Source: Gnetum montanum (taxonomy: Eukaryota; Streptophyta; Gnetopsida; Gnetales; Gnetaceae). From it: a stretch of DNA of 64,000 nt. Below are positions 10,794 to 21,152 of this stretch, one piece after another (position 1 is the stretch's first letter; each line of letters begins with the position of its first letter). The stretch spans positions 775,622-839,621 of the forward strand of contig MNCI01005245.1 in NCBI GenBank assembly GCA_015680685.1, given 5' to 3'. Under the pieces are notes generated by a model that saw nothing but the letters and a program-made list of their open reading frames with translations, was not told where the DNA came from and made no database searches. The translations under genes and the position numbers were made by a program.

Positions 10794-12736
10794 GGTTGTC
10801 ACATTTATACCATTTTATGGAGCAATTTTTTTAGAAAAAGATAATGATGAAGATTAAATTGCCCAATATAAATTTTATTGGTGATTGGAAGATAACATAC
10901 TAGCATAAAAGAATTAGATAATTTACTTAAATGGCAATATTGGAAAGCATGACTAAATCATGAATGTTATTGAAGGGAAAATGAATGGAAAGTACTTTTA
11001 AGGTGTGCACATTTTAAGATTAATTATCAATAATTTCAAAGTAGAAATCCAGAGGTATTGATTATGGAATTTATGAAAGCTTAATTTGTGCTAAAGAAAG
11101 AAAAGTTGCAAGAAGTGTTTCTAGCCCAAGGATATAAATTTGTGGTTTTCCTATGTAAAATGTCATGAAACTCCATATTTGAATCCACGTATGCATAGCA
11201 ATAATGTTAGTAAACATCATTAAATTAATGGAATATACAGGCCATTTTACTCCATATATGGGATGATTTTGTACAAAAAAAAATCCTACAAGCCTAGCAA
11301 ATATTTGGTAAAATTTTATCATTTCAAGAAAACATTTGAGCCTTTCAGCAACATAAATAATGTTGAAGATACTTCTTTCACTTAGGATTTTCTATTAAAT
11401 AGATGATAGATTATTACCATGGTTAGTAGGGTTGCTTAAGCAATAATGGTAGCTATGAGGGAAAGGTCAAATCAATATACTTGGTTTCAAAAAAATAAAA
11501 TAATAAAGAAATGATAAATATATATATAAATAAAAATATTCCAAGACCTTGGTATTTCATTAAGATTATGCATAGGCCTTGTAACTCATGAAATAAGAAG
11601 CTCTGCAAGATCAATGTTTTGTTTTGGTAGTCAATCCTTGGATCTAAGTAAGAAAAAAGGGGGGAATTTTAGGGGGAGATTAAGAAGATACTTATAAGAT
11701 TATTGAAGATTGTAAGATGACTTGCTAAAGACATCAATTCAGCTACTTTGTTTTAATCTTGTGAGTTCATTTCTTCCCATTTTGTTTTTATAGGTTGCCT
11801 TTATAACATTATTTTTGCACAATATTAGACTTCTATTAAGGTTTGCCAAATAAGAGCTTATGTTATATTAGAAAAGCATCTTGAGAAATTTAATAGTAAT
11901 GTCTTATAGAAATTACCTGAGTTTAGGGAATCTAGAAAATCTTTGATAATATGAGATGATTAAAATAGTTTCTTTATTTTTAACGTTTATTACCTTAATA
12001 TTGCAATTTGGAAATTGTCAACTTTTTTTGGAGGTTCTATTGTTTGCAAGTCTTGACCAATATTAACTAGCCAAATAAAAGTTTGTACTTTGTTGTTTAC
12101 AAAGTGTTTTGGTAGTTAAATAAAAGTTTCTTTTATGAAATTGCTTGATGAGCTTAGAGGGTTTGGATGATTTGTAATAGATTGAATTGGAATAGCTTTA
12201 TTATGAAGTGTTTTCTCATGTCAATTTATCTTGCTTAAATGTTTGAGATCCCACAAAAATCTATTTCCTTTTCTTTTCTCTTTCTAAAATGCATTGAATC
12301 TCACTTTATTTCTAGTTTACTTGTGGAATTTTTTCTCTAGGGAAAATTAGGAGTAGATTGGCAGAATTGCACTCAAACATTTTTGTGAAATTTTATTTGT
12401 TACAAGTAATGTACTATAGGAATTATATAGACTAAGTGATTTAACAAAGTAGAAACCTTCAACAACCACAGTATTTGACAAAGTTAGCTAAATTTCTTTT
12501 ATGATAGCCAATCATAATTTCATACACAACCCAACCATTTTAACATTCACAACAACAAGCACATACTCACATTTAGTTTATTTCATAACCACTAAGTCTA
12601 TTTGGAGGCATCTAGGCCTTGGTATTACCAAAGATCAGCAAGCACCAAACCCTATTTGAAGAACACCTTTATTTCCTATGACCCCAAAGTTACAAGGTCA
12701 TAATCTTGAAACATTAGTAGTCCCAAATGGTTGCCA
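10794..12736 (+). repeat. G1 right LTR
   Basis: About 1.94 kb, a direct repeat of 1893-3883. The two copies differ by many transitions and several small indels, for example a deletion near 11785 relative to 2890-2960. G1 is therefore an old insertion. The right edge is placed by comparison with the empty target sequence at 38395. Confidence 0.85.
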
Positions 12737-12739
12737 ATA

Positions 12740-12769
12740 GTTATAACATGCATTTTTCGTGGTGTTTCA
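12740..12769 (-). mobile_element. Tat-A 3' LTR, terminal piece right of G1
   Basis: GTTATAACATGCATTTTTCG then GGTGTTTCA matches the terminal bases of the Tat LTR at 38386-38415. It ends in CA on the plus strand, so it begins TG on the minus strand. A polypurine tract on the minus strand follows immediately (plus-strand CCTTTCTTT at 12773-12781). This identifies it as the 3' LTR of the minus-strand Tat-A element. Confidence 0.7.
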
Positions 12770-13869
12770 TTGGCCTTTCTTTGTTGATGTCTTGAGGATT
12801 GACCCAAGAGGCATTGACAAAGAATACAAAACACCACTACAGGTCCATCATGACTATTCCCTCTTCATGCTTGATTTAGTCATGTCAACCATGCTAAAGA
12901 GTGCATATGATAATGGGATAAGACTATGATGAGGAAATGGTAATGAGGTTATAGGGAAATGTTTATGAAGGTTAAAAATGCATTCCATAGTTGACATCTT
13001 AGTTATGATATGGCATTGACATGTTGGTTAATCAGTGAGTTTTGCACTTTGTGTTCTTGAAGTGTTGGTCACTTGGCTATGCGTTTGAGGAACCAACACC
13101 TTGCTCCAAGGTTTCTTTGGTGATTAGGCTCCTCCCTTTGCATGTTTGAAGAAATTGGTTTGGGCTTTTGGTCTTCATTGGCCATTCTAGCTTCTTGGAA
13201 GTTTTCTTTCCCATTTTTTAGAGTGAAATCTTCATTGGATTTCTTTGCCAAGGCCAATCTGATTTTGTTTTCTTGCTAAATGAGATGTGTTACATCCAAG
13301 AAATTTCATGGTTTTCCCATTGAATTATATGTGTTACACTCAATGGAATTAATGGTTTTTCCATTAAATGAGATGTGTTACATTCAATGGACTTGACAGT
13401 GGATCATGATGAAGGGATGTCATATGACCATGATGCATGAATGTTAGACATTAGTCGTCATTGCTACTTAGGGTAAGGAAGGTTATAATTAGGCTATGGG
13501 TTTGGGCTCAAGGAGTGGTAATAGGAGTGAAGTTGGAATAATTACTGTTGGCAGCATAGGACAAACTCACCAAATCTTGCACATCGAGGTCACATGGTGA
13601 CTTACTGTCATAATGAGTTGCACCTCCATGATGACTTTAGGCTTTCTATTGCTAGCATAACTCCAATAACATAAGAAACAAGACAAAGAAAAAATGTTGT
13701 TACATGATAGTACATAAGGTCATATAAAATGATTAGCAAACTAGGATATCATAAGTTACATATGTCACACAGTTTAATATTTTCATTATTATGTAAAAAA
13801 TGAAGAAAGGTCATGCAGGCTTGCTTATTACTAGTTGTGAAGGCCATTGATGTTGGTTTTTGGTCTTTA
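12770..13869 (-). other. Tat-A region between integrase and 3' LTR
   Basis: 1.1 kb with no recognisable protein domain. It begins with the polypurine tract next to the LTR and holds a 44-bp tandem repeat near 13283-13395. The open frame at 13069-13257 (minus) has no family match I know. I treat it as non-coding 3' sequence of Tat-A. Confidence 0.55.
13281..13396. repeat. 44-bp tandem repeat, about 2.5 units
   Basis: ATGTGTTACA recurs at 13285, 13329 and 13373, exactly 44 bp apart, each followed by a related CAATGGAATT/CATGG text. A short imperfect minisatellite inside the Tat-A 3' region. Confidence 0.75.
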
Positions 13870-14342
13870 TAGGCTACATGTAGTAGGGCTTTAGATAGGA
13901 ATGATTAACTAGATTAGGCAACTCATTCCCATCCATGCCTATTATCTTGAAGGCTTTGTTGTCATAGGCCTTAGTGACCAAGAAAGGCCCTTCCAAATTT
14001 TCTAAGAATTTGTCTGCATAATCATAAATGACCTTAAGGACCATATCCCCTTCCTTGATCTTGTGTTTGTTTAGGTTATCATGATGTTTTCATTTTTTCC
14101 TCTCTTGATATCGCTCAACATGAGCAAGTGTTCATAAACATTGCTCCTTCACTGAGTCTAGGTCCATGGTGTGAAACTCCTTGTTCTATTCATTGTTGAT
14201 GAAGTCAAATAGGGCTACCTAGAGTGATGGCACTTGCAATTCAATATTTTTTGGTAGGCCCATAGTGCATGAACAACTTTAGAACCATAAACTAGGCTAC
14301 ATGGAACTACACTAGTTGTAGTTCAAAAGATTGTTCGGTAGG
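13870..14342 (-). pseudogene. Tat-A integrase, C-terminal half
   Basis: On the minus strand, 14261-14342 reads SLVYGSKVV, the well-conserved P-x-x-L-V-Y-G-x-E-A-V stretch of gypsy integrase. The region down to 13870 contains HVERYQERKK, then KIKEGDMVLKVIYDYADKF and LEGPFLV, the integrase C-terminal fold. It ends LVNHSYLKPYY then a stop. The N-terminal part lies at 21153-21990. The two were separated by insertion of GP-1. Confidence 0.85.
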
Positions 14343-14347
14343 CCCAT
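14343..14347. repeat. GP-1 target site duplication, left copy (CCCAT)
   Basis: CCCAT directly precedes the GP-1 left LTR and is repeated at 21148-21152. A 5-bp duplication is normal for Ty3/gypsy integration. Confidence 0.92.
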
Positions 14348-15089
14348 TGATGGGGCGCGATATCACGATGCACCGTCATATCTATAAATAAGAGGTTGCT
14401 CTCCCTTGTTTTCTCATCCTAGGCTAGATAGTAGGGAAACTCTAGCAAATTGATCACTCCAGAGAGAGAATATTTTCCATGTGCCCGCAGTAGGAGTCCT
14501 CAAGTGCATGGATCTTTATTTGAACAACATTGTACTTGAACACAAGTTGTGTACGGAAATAAAGAAGAAATTCTTGGATAAACCTTGTAGTGCATGGAAT
14601 AGGCTAATTAGGATTTCATTTATTGTTATTTATTATCTGTTATTTACTGCTTTCTCTCTCAACCCTTCTCGCCTAGTTAAGTTCCTCAGTATGACCACTT
14701 CGAGCACGTGAGTTACGCGTGGTGATCCTAGCAATGATTAGCGTTTGGTATCCACGGTTGCATCGGTTCAAGGTGTGTATGGTAAGTGGGAATGGATGCT
14801 GATGCTAGGTAATTTAGATTTAGTTCATTAGTTAGAGTTAGCCATTAGTTTCTCAACCCTTCACCTTAATAGCATAGGAGATAAAACATAAAAAGCTATA
14901 AAAATCATATACCTCAGACTTACTTAACCATACACCATGAAAACTACACGTAAGTCTGGAAAGACAACAAATGATTAACCCTAAGTGTTCCATGGGCGTG
15001 TAGGCACTTAGTCTGTGGAGTTCGACCGGATCGTGTGTGCTACACTAGTATTCGTATGGTTGAGTGTAGGAGTATCTCGCCACTCATCA
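14348..15089 (+). repeat. GP-1 left LTR (742 bp)
   Basis: Starts TGATGGGGCGCGATATCA and ends CACTCATCA. It is shorter than the right LTR because the GATATC palindrome array in U3 is reduced (and the right copy carries an assembly duplication). TATAAATA lies at 14393-14400. Confidence 0.92.
14393..14400 (+). promoter_or_regulatory. TATA box of GP-1 left LTR
   Basis: TATAAATAAGAG, conserved in position and sequence in both LTRs of GP-1 and GP-2 and recognisable in GP-3 and GP-4. It lies about 45 bp from the LTR start, so U3 is very short here. Confidence 0.75.
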
Positions 15090-15090
15090 T

Positions 15091-15108
15091 TGGCACCGTT
15101 GTCGGGGA
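15091..15108 (+). other. GP-1 primer binding site (tRNA-Asp type)
   Basis: TGGCACCGTTGTCGGGGA. It differs from the GP-2 site TGGCGCCGTTGCCGGGGA at two positions, each a CpG-type transition. The GP-2 sequence is complementary to the 3' end of plant tRNA-Asp, the primer used by Athila-lineage elements. Confidence 0.9.
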
Positions 15109-15238
15109 CTAAGTGTTTGTGCGCTAAATAGAACATAGGACATCACTCACATCATTGGGAGCCTAAACAAACCTTTGGGTTAATTAATTAATTAAAGAAA
15201 AATTTATATAATGGTAATTAGCACACTGGTAGATAACA

Positions 15239-18183
15239 ATGTCTTCTTCTCATAAGAGCACTTCACCTAGGGATAATACAAAGAACAGTTGGCAATCAAA
15301 AAAAAACAACCAAAATCTGCCAATTCCTCAACAATATAGGGTGGGATATACTCATCCTGATGAGTATATTTCCAAATTTACTTTTATCTTCCATCAAGAT
15401 GAATAGATGCACTAGAGAGACTTTCATGGTAACATAGTGTTACCTCTGGATCGTGCAGTCCCCAACATGCTTCTCCATGCTTTGGCACAGATCGACATGA
15501 CATAATTATATGCTGAATACGTTGCGGCAGATTTTGACTCAAGGGATTATTATCCCACAGAAGCACAACGTATGAGGGACTTAAGGCAGGAGAGCCAACA
15601 TACACTATTGAAGGGCAAGGAGGTCCCGCACATCCTTAGTGAAATAGGAGATGGTGAACCACTCATAATGGGTTCTCTATCGAAAGATATTTCCCCTACT
15701 AATGATGGTGAGAAGGTTGGGTATTAGAACCTATGATCCATGATACACAACCCTGGTTCTGATCCCTGTGAACACCAACTGTTCACTGAGGGAACAACAC
15801 ATGACAAGGATGGGCACTTAGATTGTCACCACGATTGGGGCCAAAGCCACCAAAGGAAAGGTAAGAAAAATCATCATGGTGATGGTTCTCCTTCTTCTTC
15901 CCCTTCTTCACATCACTCACCCTCTCCTTCCACATCTGGGCGTAGCCATCATGAGCATAATGGTGAGGATAGAGGTAGACAAAATGAGAGACCTTGACGA
16001 GAGAATCGAGAGAGAGGACAAGGGCATGAATGAAGGGAAAGTAGGGAATAACATAGACATCACAGGCATCATGAAAGAGATGATCATGACGAGCCCCTAC
16101 TTGCCACCCAAAGTATGCTCAACATAATGGAGGCTGTAAGAATTCCAACAAGGCATTTAAAGGATAGTCAGATCAAAGGCTTAGATATGAACAATTTCCC
16201 ATGCTTTGAGGGGGGATACAACGCTGATCCGCAACATCATTTATAGGCATTCCATGATGCCTACACCTTGCAGAACATAGAGAACGAGTGGTAGAAACTT
16301 AAGTTGTTTCCAAGGAAACTCATTAAAGAAGAAGAGAGTTGGTACCAGTCCTTAGAACCGAAAATCATTAGGAGGTGGAGTACGATGTTAGAACTCTTCA
16401 ACGATAAATATCAAACATACTCAAGAGTGTATAATTTGCATAAGTAGATCCAAGGATGGAAGCAAGGTAATCATGAATCCTTGGATGCTACCATGGACTA
16501 CTACTACACATTGTTACATCGTTGCCAGGGCCATGGTTATGCTTAGCGGGATCAACTCCACCACATCGTAGATGGGCTAAGGTATGAAACTAGAAGAACC
16601 CTTGGGACTTATGCCCAAGGGAAACTATCAAAACTTAGAGCCCATGAAGTACATCGCTTGTTGGAAAAAGTAGCAAAAGAAGAAGATGAGCTACGCAAAA
16701 GGGAAAGTGCAGAAGAATACAACCGCGATCCCTCCCTTTGAAAGAAGGGAGTGAGATTTTGTGATGTGGAGGATGAGTCACCGCTCGAAGAGTTGGTGAA
16801 CCAGAAAACCTTGCTAATTCAAAAACTAACAATTGAAATATTGGCTAAGGTAGACCAATTGTGGGATTCCTTAGACTCCAGACTTGAAAGTGTCTTGAAA
16901 ATCATAGAAGAGTCTAAGGAGGAACGAAGTAGTGACAAAGGTAAGACAAAGCGGAGAAATTTAGGCCCTGCACATAACAAGGATAAGGGGGAAATTCCTA
17001 TCTCCGATGAGACATAGACGATGACGGTGGATGTGAGATCTGCCAATATGACCATCCTAAGGGATGTTGTCCAATCATCTCACATCTACAAGAGTCTGGG
17101 GTGTATGCACTTAATCTAAGACTTAACCAATGGCAGACACCCCGAAGGTTACCTTATCTACAAGGTAACCTGAGGTAGTTCCACCAATCATTAACGTACT
17201 ATCCAAGTGGAACTCCACCATAATCCATCGGACANNNNNNNNNNNNNNNNNNNNNNNNNNNNNNNNNNNNNNNNNNNNNNNNNNNNNNNNNNNNNNNNNN
17301 NNNNNNNNNNNNNNNNNNNNNNNNNNNNNNNNNNNNNNNNNNNNNNNNNNNNNNNNNNNNNNNNNNNNNNNNNNNNNNNNNNNNNNNNNNNNNNNNNNNN
17401 NNNNNNNNNAAACTATCTGACCATGGGAGTTCCTTAATCTATTTACAAATCACTAGGAACGCACCACATAAGGCTCTTCTTGACTTAGGTTCCGGAGTCA
17501 ACTTAATTTCACAAGAGATGTATCAAGCTTGGAACCTACCCTAGCTTAAGAAGAGCAACATTCAATTAGAGCTTGTAGACTAGTCCATCACCATTCCCTT
17601 GGGATTGGTGAAGGACATTGTTACCACTGTGTGTAGTTGGTCCTGCCCAGCTGACTTCCTGGTGATAGAAGTTAACAGCAATAATGGGGGCTTCCCAATT
17701 ATAATGGGAAGGCCATGGCTAAGTACATTAGATGCGTACCTAGGGATCCATGATCTTTCCTTGTAGATATCTAAGATAAACATATATGGAAAGATCGAGA
17801 ATAAGAAAGTTCTGTGCATCACATATAGTGACTCAGAGGGTGATGACATGAAAGAATGTTCAGCATCTCTTCCATGTAATCGGTGTGCCCAAGAATTACA
17901 AATTCAAAGGTGCCTGTATGTAGCAACCACACAAGTAGTAGACACCTCGTGGTTGATAGCTACTAGAAAGAAACCCAATATGCATGGAACAAACTGAGGA
18001 AATAACTCATGTTAACAATGAAAGCATAGACACATTGGAATATGAGCTTCGCCAACTTCCACCCTTAATCTAAGAACATCAGTGGGGAGAAGCTGGGCAC
18101 TTTTACGAAATTCAAATAGACGTTCATTATTTCGGATCTCTCCCTTGCAATTCAGTCATGGGGGAGATGACCACCTATGCTGA
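15239..18183 (+). pseudogene. GP-1 gag-pro, many stops and a sequence gap
   Basis: Collinear with the intact GP-2 frame from its start (ATGTCTTCTTCTCA at 15239) to its stop (TGA at 18181-18183). Recognisable parts are the Y-T-H-P-D-E-Y start (15350), the Ser/Pro/His-rich stretch (15890-15960), and the capsid-like region (16200-16720). A CX2CX3H remnant of the zinc knuckle lies near 17036-17060. The protease motif LDLGSGVNLIS is at about 17482-17515 and IIMGRPWL at 17698-17720. Dozens of stops have arisen, many by CAA/CAG/CGA-to-stop transitions. A run of N (17235-17409) hides the proline- and glutamine-rich part. Confidence 0.9.
17235..17409. other. Assembly gap of 175 N
   Basis: In the intact GP-2 copy the matching interval (about 44757-45328) is roughly 570 bp. 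The N run is therefore either an arbitrary size or the copy has a deletion here. Confidence 0.9.
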
Positions 18184-18211
18184 TCATTGGAGGCCCTCAG
18201 TTCTTTTAGTT

Positions 18212-18380
18212 TTTATTTTATATGTTTTTGTTTTCCACGTTTTTGTTTTACATGTTTTTGTTTTCCATGTTTTTGTTTTACATGTTTTTGTTTTCCACGT
18301 TTTTGTTTTACACATTTTTTTTACACGTTTTTGTTTTACACATTTTTGTCTTACACATTTTTGTTTTACAAATTTCTTAC
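18212..18380. repeat. 15-bp T-rich minisatellite in GP-1
   Basis: TTTTTGTTTTCCACG and TTTTTGTTTTACATG units alternate for about 10 copies. GP-2 has a shorter, less regular version at 46115-46215. The Cys/Phe-rich plus-strand and KTKTWKTKTC minus-strand translations are by-products. Confidence 0.85.
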
Positions 18381-18804
18381 ACTCTTTTTGTTTTTGTTTT
18401 ACAACATCGTTATACTTTTTCATTTTGTGTGTGTGATCCACCCTGTAAGTTTGTCACCCAATAAGTATTCTTCATGATGGTATGAACTATTTTCCTATTG
18501 ATTGCTAATGTTTGGTTTTTACCTTTAAGTTATGATGTTGATACTAAGGTATGTTCTTTTGATATGGTAGGCAATGAGTCCACTTCATCCATCCATCCAC
18601 AAAGGCTATGGTCTCTCTTGGCTTGGAAATGTACAGTCCCTTTCTAATAAGAACTTTAACGAATTAGTGATTGGGCACTTCTCAAACTAAGGAAGGACTC
18701 AAGGATTGAAAAGGGTGTGACTTCAAGGGAACTTGATGCTTTTATGTTGGCCATTCTCTTGGGTGCTTGGATGTTTTCTTCTTGATTTTTCTTACTATTC
18801 CAAT

Positions 18805-18894
18805 ATTACCCAATTATCAGAAGTTGAGACAATAAAAATAAGAAGTCTNGATTACCCAATTATCAGAAGTTGAGACAATAAAAATAAGAAGTCT
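18805..18894. repeat. 44-bp duplication flanking a single N (assembly joint)
   Basis: The text from ATTACCCAATTATCAGAAG to AAGAAGTCT occurs once before and once after the N at 18849. GP-2 has one copy at 46635-46675. This looks like two overlapping contig ends joined without merging. Confidence 0.85.
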
Positions 18895-20078
18895 TTGCAT
18901 GGTGTGGTTCTCACACATTAAAATACAAAACACAAAAAAAAAGTGAAAAGAAGTGAGAATTCAAAGTACACCCCTTAGACGAATAATCCCTTGGGCTACA
19001 AGCACTGGTTATGGAACCAAAAATGTTCCCTCTAACTATGACCCTTCTCGCTTCCCATTCTCTCCTCCTTGTTTCGTCGAAATGGTCATGACTCTTGGGG
19101 GAAGCATTCTTGTTATTCAAGGGGATGGATTAACCAGATGCATTGATGCGAAGTTATTGGATGTGGTTGGTTTGAGGCCAGAGTTGGAATGAGATTTTCC
19201 AGGTCACATTAATCATGAAACACACAAGGGGTTGTACACCACCTTGTTCTTGAGACTCCATTCCATTCTCCTCTCTCCATCCTTCTTTCCATTATTTACC
19301 TCATTGATGATTGTATCATTAGTATATATTTTGGTAGATACATTGTTTTCTTTTTGGTAAATTCTTGTGGTGAAGACTTTAACTCTTGTTCCACATGACA
19401 TTCCTAGAGCCTATGGACTCTTTGAACGTGGGTTTGTCAAGGCATTAAGGGCATGAGCTTGCTTTGGGGAGGACCCACTGACATCCTATTTGGGGCATAA
19501 GTTAAATTCTTTTCCTTAACATTTCTCAATTAATTTTATTTTGTTCATTTCCATCTTGACATCCATTTCATCGATGTTATAGTTGTCCCTTTTTCTTCTT
19601 CATCTTTCTTGTTCATTTTTCTTTCTCCATTTTAATGCTACCGAAGGTTCATGATTAGTCATGGGGGTACAGAGCCTGATTTTTTTGATTTTCTCCTAGC
19701 CCTAATTTTTTCGATTTTTTCTTAACCCCTACACCTTTGGTAGTCATCATTAATATATCTCTAGATCCATATCAGCCATACGACAACCTAGCCAATGGAC
19801 TTACACCGAAGCAAGGTATTAATTACATGATGATTCATTTACCCTTGCTAATATAAAATTGTGTTGTGTGTGCAGATGGCGATCATGCAAAAACAAAGGG
19901 GATCTGGAAGGAACACTTGGAATGGAGCAGTGCTGGAAGCAGCTATGCAATGAGCAAGACCGATGGTGCACTTATCGATGGACAACGAAAGGCGCAATCT
20001 TGACATTGGCAGCAGCAACACTTCTTTCTCTCTCTCTCTTTCTCAGCTTCCAACAAAGGCTTGATGTTAATGTAATAA

Positions 20079-20106
20079 GGTGTTCACCCTTGTTGTCATG
20101 AACACC
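20079..20106 (+). other. Conserved hairpin before GP-1 3' LTR
   Basis: GGTGTTCA (20079-20086) pairs perfectly with TGAACACC (20099-20106) across a 12-nt loop. The same structure is at 47924-47951 in GP-2. It could be an RNA signal (packaging or 3'-end use), which is not proven. Confidence 0.65.
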
Positions 20107-20225
20107 AATTTGTTGAGTCTTATAATGATGATCCATTCACATGTCATCCCATTACTTTCATTTGAGTCAATAATCCCATACCTTCCCGATATTATTGTAA
20201 GGAACTCGAGGACGAGTTTTCATTT

Positions 20226-20238
20226 AGTCATGGGGATA
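20226..20238 (+). other. GP-1 polypurine tract
   Basis: AGTCATGGGGATA directly before the right LTR. It corresponds to AGTCATGGGGGTA in GP-2 and, in reverse orientation, GP-3. Confidence 0.85.
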
Positions 20239-21147
20239 TGATGGGACGCGATATCACATGGGCCACGATATCGCATATGCGATATTGCAATCATTGCAAT
20301 ATCGCATCCCTCACGATATCGCATACGCAATATCGCATCCTCCCCCGCGATATCGCGTACNCCCTCATGATATCGCATACGCAATATCGCATCCTCCCCC
20401 GCGATATCGCGTACACGATATCGCGGTGTGCCATCATATCTATAAATAAGAGGTGGATCTCCCTTGTTTCCTCATCCTAGGCTAGATAGTAGGGAAACTC
20501 TGGTAGATTGATCACTCCAGAGATAGAATAATTTCCATGTGCTTGCAGTAGGAGTCCTAAAGTGAATGGATATTTATTCAAGCAACATTGTACCTTAACA
20601 CAAGTTGTGTACGAAAATAAAGACAAACTTCTTGGATAAACCTTGTAGTGCATGGAATAGGCTAATTAGGATTTCATTTATTGTTATTTATTATCTATTA
20701 TTTATTGCTTTCTCTCTCAACCCTTCTCTCCTAGTTAAGTGCCTCAATATGACCACTTTGAGCACGTGCGTTACACATGGTGATCCCAGCAACAATTAGC
20801 GTTTGGTAGCCACGGTTGCATCGGTTCAGGGTGTGTACGGTAAGTGGGAACGGATGCTGACACTAGGTAATTTAGATTTAGTTCATTAGTTAGAGTTAGC
20901 CATTAGTTTCTCAACCATTCACCTTAATAGCATAGGAGATAAAACATAAAAATCTATAAAAATCATATACCTCAGACTTACTTAACCATACATCGTGACA
21001 ACTACAAGTAAGTCTGGGAAGACAACGAATGATTAACCCTAAGTGTTACATGGGCGTGTAGGCACTTAGTTTGTGGAGTTCGACCGGATCATGCGTGCTA
21101 TGCTCGTATTCATATGGTTGAGTGTAGGGGTATCTTGCCACTCATCA
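20239..21147 (+). repeat. GP-1 right LTR (909 bp)
   Basis: Starts TGATGGGACGCGATATCA, ends GCCACTCATCA. U3 is a dense cluster of GATATC-centred palindromes (20246-20428), partly doubled around an N at 20361. TATAAATA is at 20451-20458. Confidence 0.92.
20246..20428. repeat. GATATC palindrome cluster in U3
   Basis: Repeated GCGATATCGC, CGATATCGCAT and CAATATCGCAT units, each nearly self-complementary. One 49-bp unit is duplicated on the two sides of the N at 20361, so part of the length is an assembly artefact. Smaller clusters of the same type lie in all GP LTRs in the window. Confidence 0.85.
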
Positions 21148-21152
21148 CCCAT
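21148..21152. repeat. GP-1 target site duplication, right copy (CCCAT)
   Basis: Matches 14343-14347. Removing one copy plus GP-1 makes the integrase reading on the minus strand continuous at W-x-x-W-P-N-L / W-A-Y-R-T. Confidence 0.92.

Larger units (their letters stand above)
1893..12739 (+). mobile_element. G1: Ty3/gypsy LTR retrotransposon, complete structure, decayed coding
   Basis: A full-length gypsy element with two LTRs of about 2 kb. The internal region reads gag, protease, archaeal-type RNase H, RT, RNase H and integrase, all on the plus strand and all broken by stops and frameshifts. The uninterrupted target sequence can be read from the related LTR at 38380-38415. There, GGTTA is followed directly by CAACATGCAT, whereas here G1 sits between GGGTTAA (left) and GTTATAACATGC (right). 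The likely target duplication is GTTAA/GTTAT, with one mismatch. The G1 boundaries are good to a few bases. Confidence 0.85.
18184..20220 (+). other. GP-1 3' non-coding region
   Basis: About 2 kb collinear with 46096-48070 of GP-2. It contains a T-rich 15-bp minisatellite, a conserved block ending in AATAAAAATAAGAAGTCTT (duplicated around an N at 18849), an AGTCATGGGGG copy at about 19658, and a hairpin at 20079-20106. Short open frames do not match between GP-1 and GP-2, so I see no protein here. Confidence 0.8.
14348..21147 (+). mobile_element. GP-1: Gag-Pro-only LTR retrotransposon, decayed copy
   Basis: TSD CCCAT, left LTR 14348-15089, tRNA-Asp primer site 15091-15108, broken gag-pro 15239-18183, about 2 kb of non-coding sequence, polypurine tract before 20239, right LTR 20239-21147. 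It is collinear with GP-2 along its whole length. No RT, RNase H or integrase motif appears between the gag-pro stop and the right LTR on either strand. It is inserted into the integrase gene of Tat-A. Confidence 0.93.

Noticed and set aside
13069-13257. Lys/Glu-rich minus-strand frame as a small protein
   Set aside because: Sits in the Tat-A 3' non-coding region next to a minisatellite; no support beyond being open.
15384-17055. Short frames within GP-1 gag, both strands
   Set aside because: Shadows or pieces of the broken gag-pro, not separate genes.
18184-18477. Open frames on both strands with Cys/Phe-rich or KTKTWK-repeat translations
   Set aside because: They are translations of a 15-bp T-rich minisatellite in non-coding GP-1 sequence. 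GP-2 has no matching frame.
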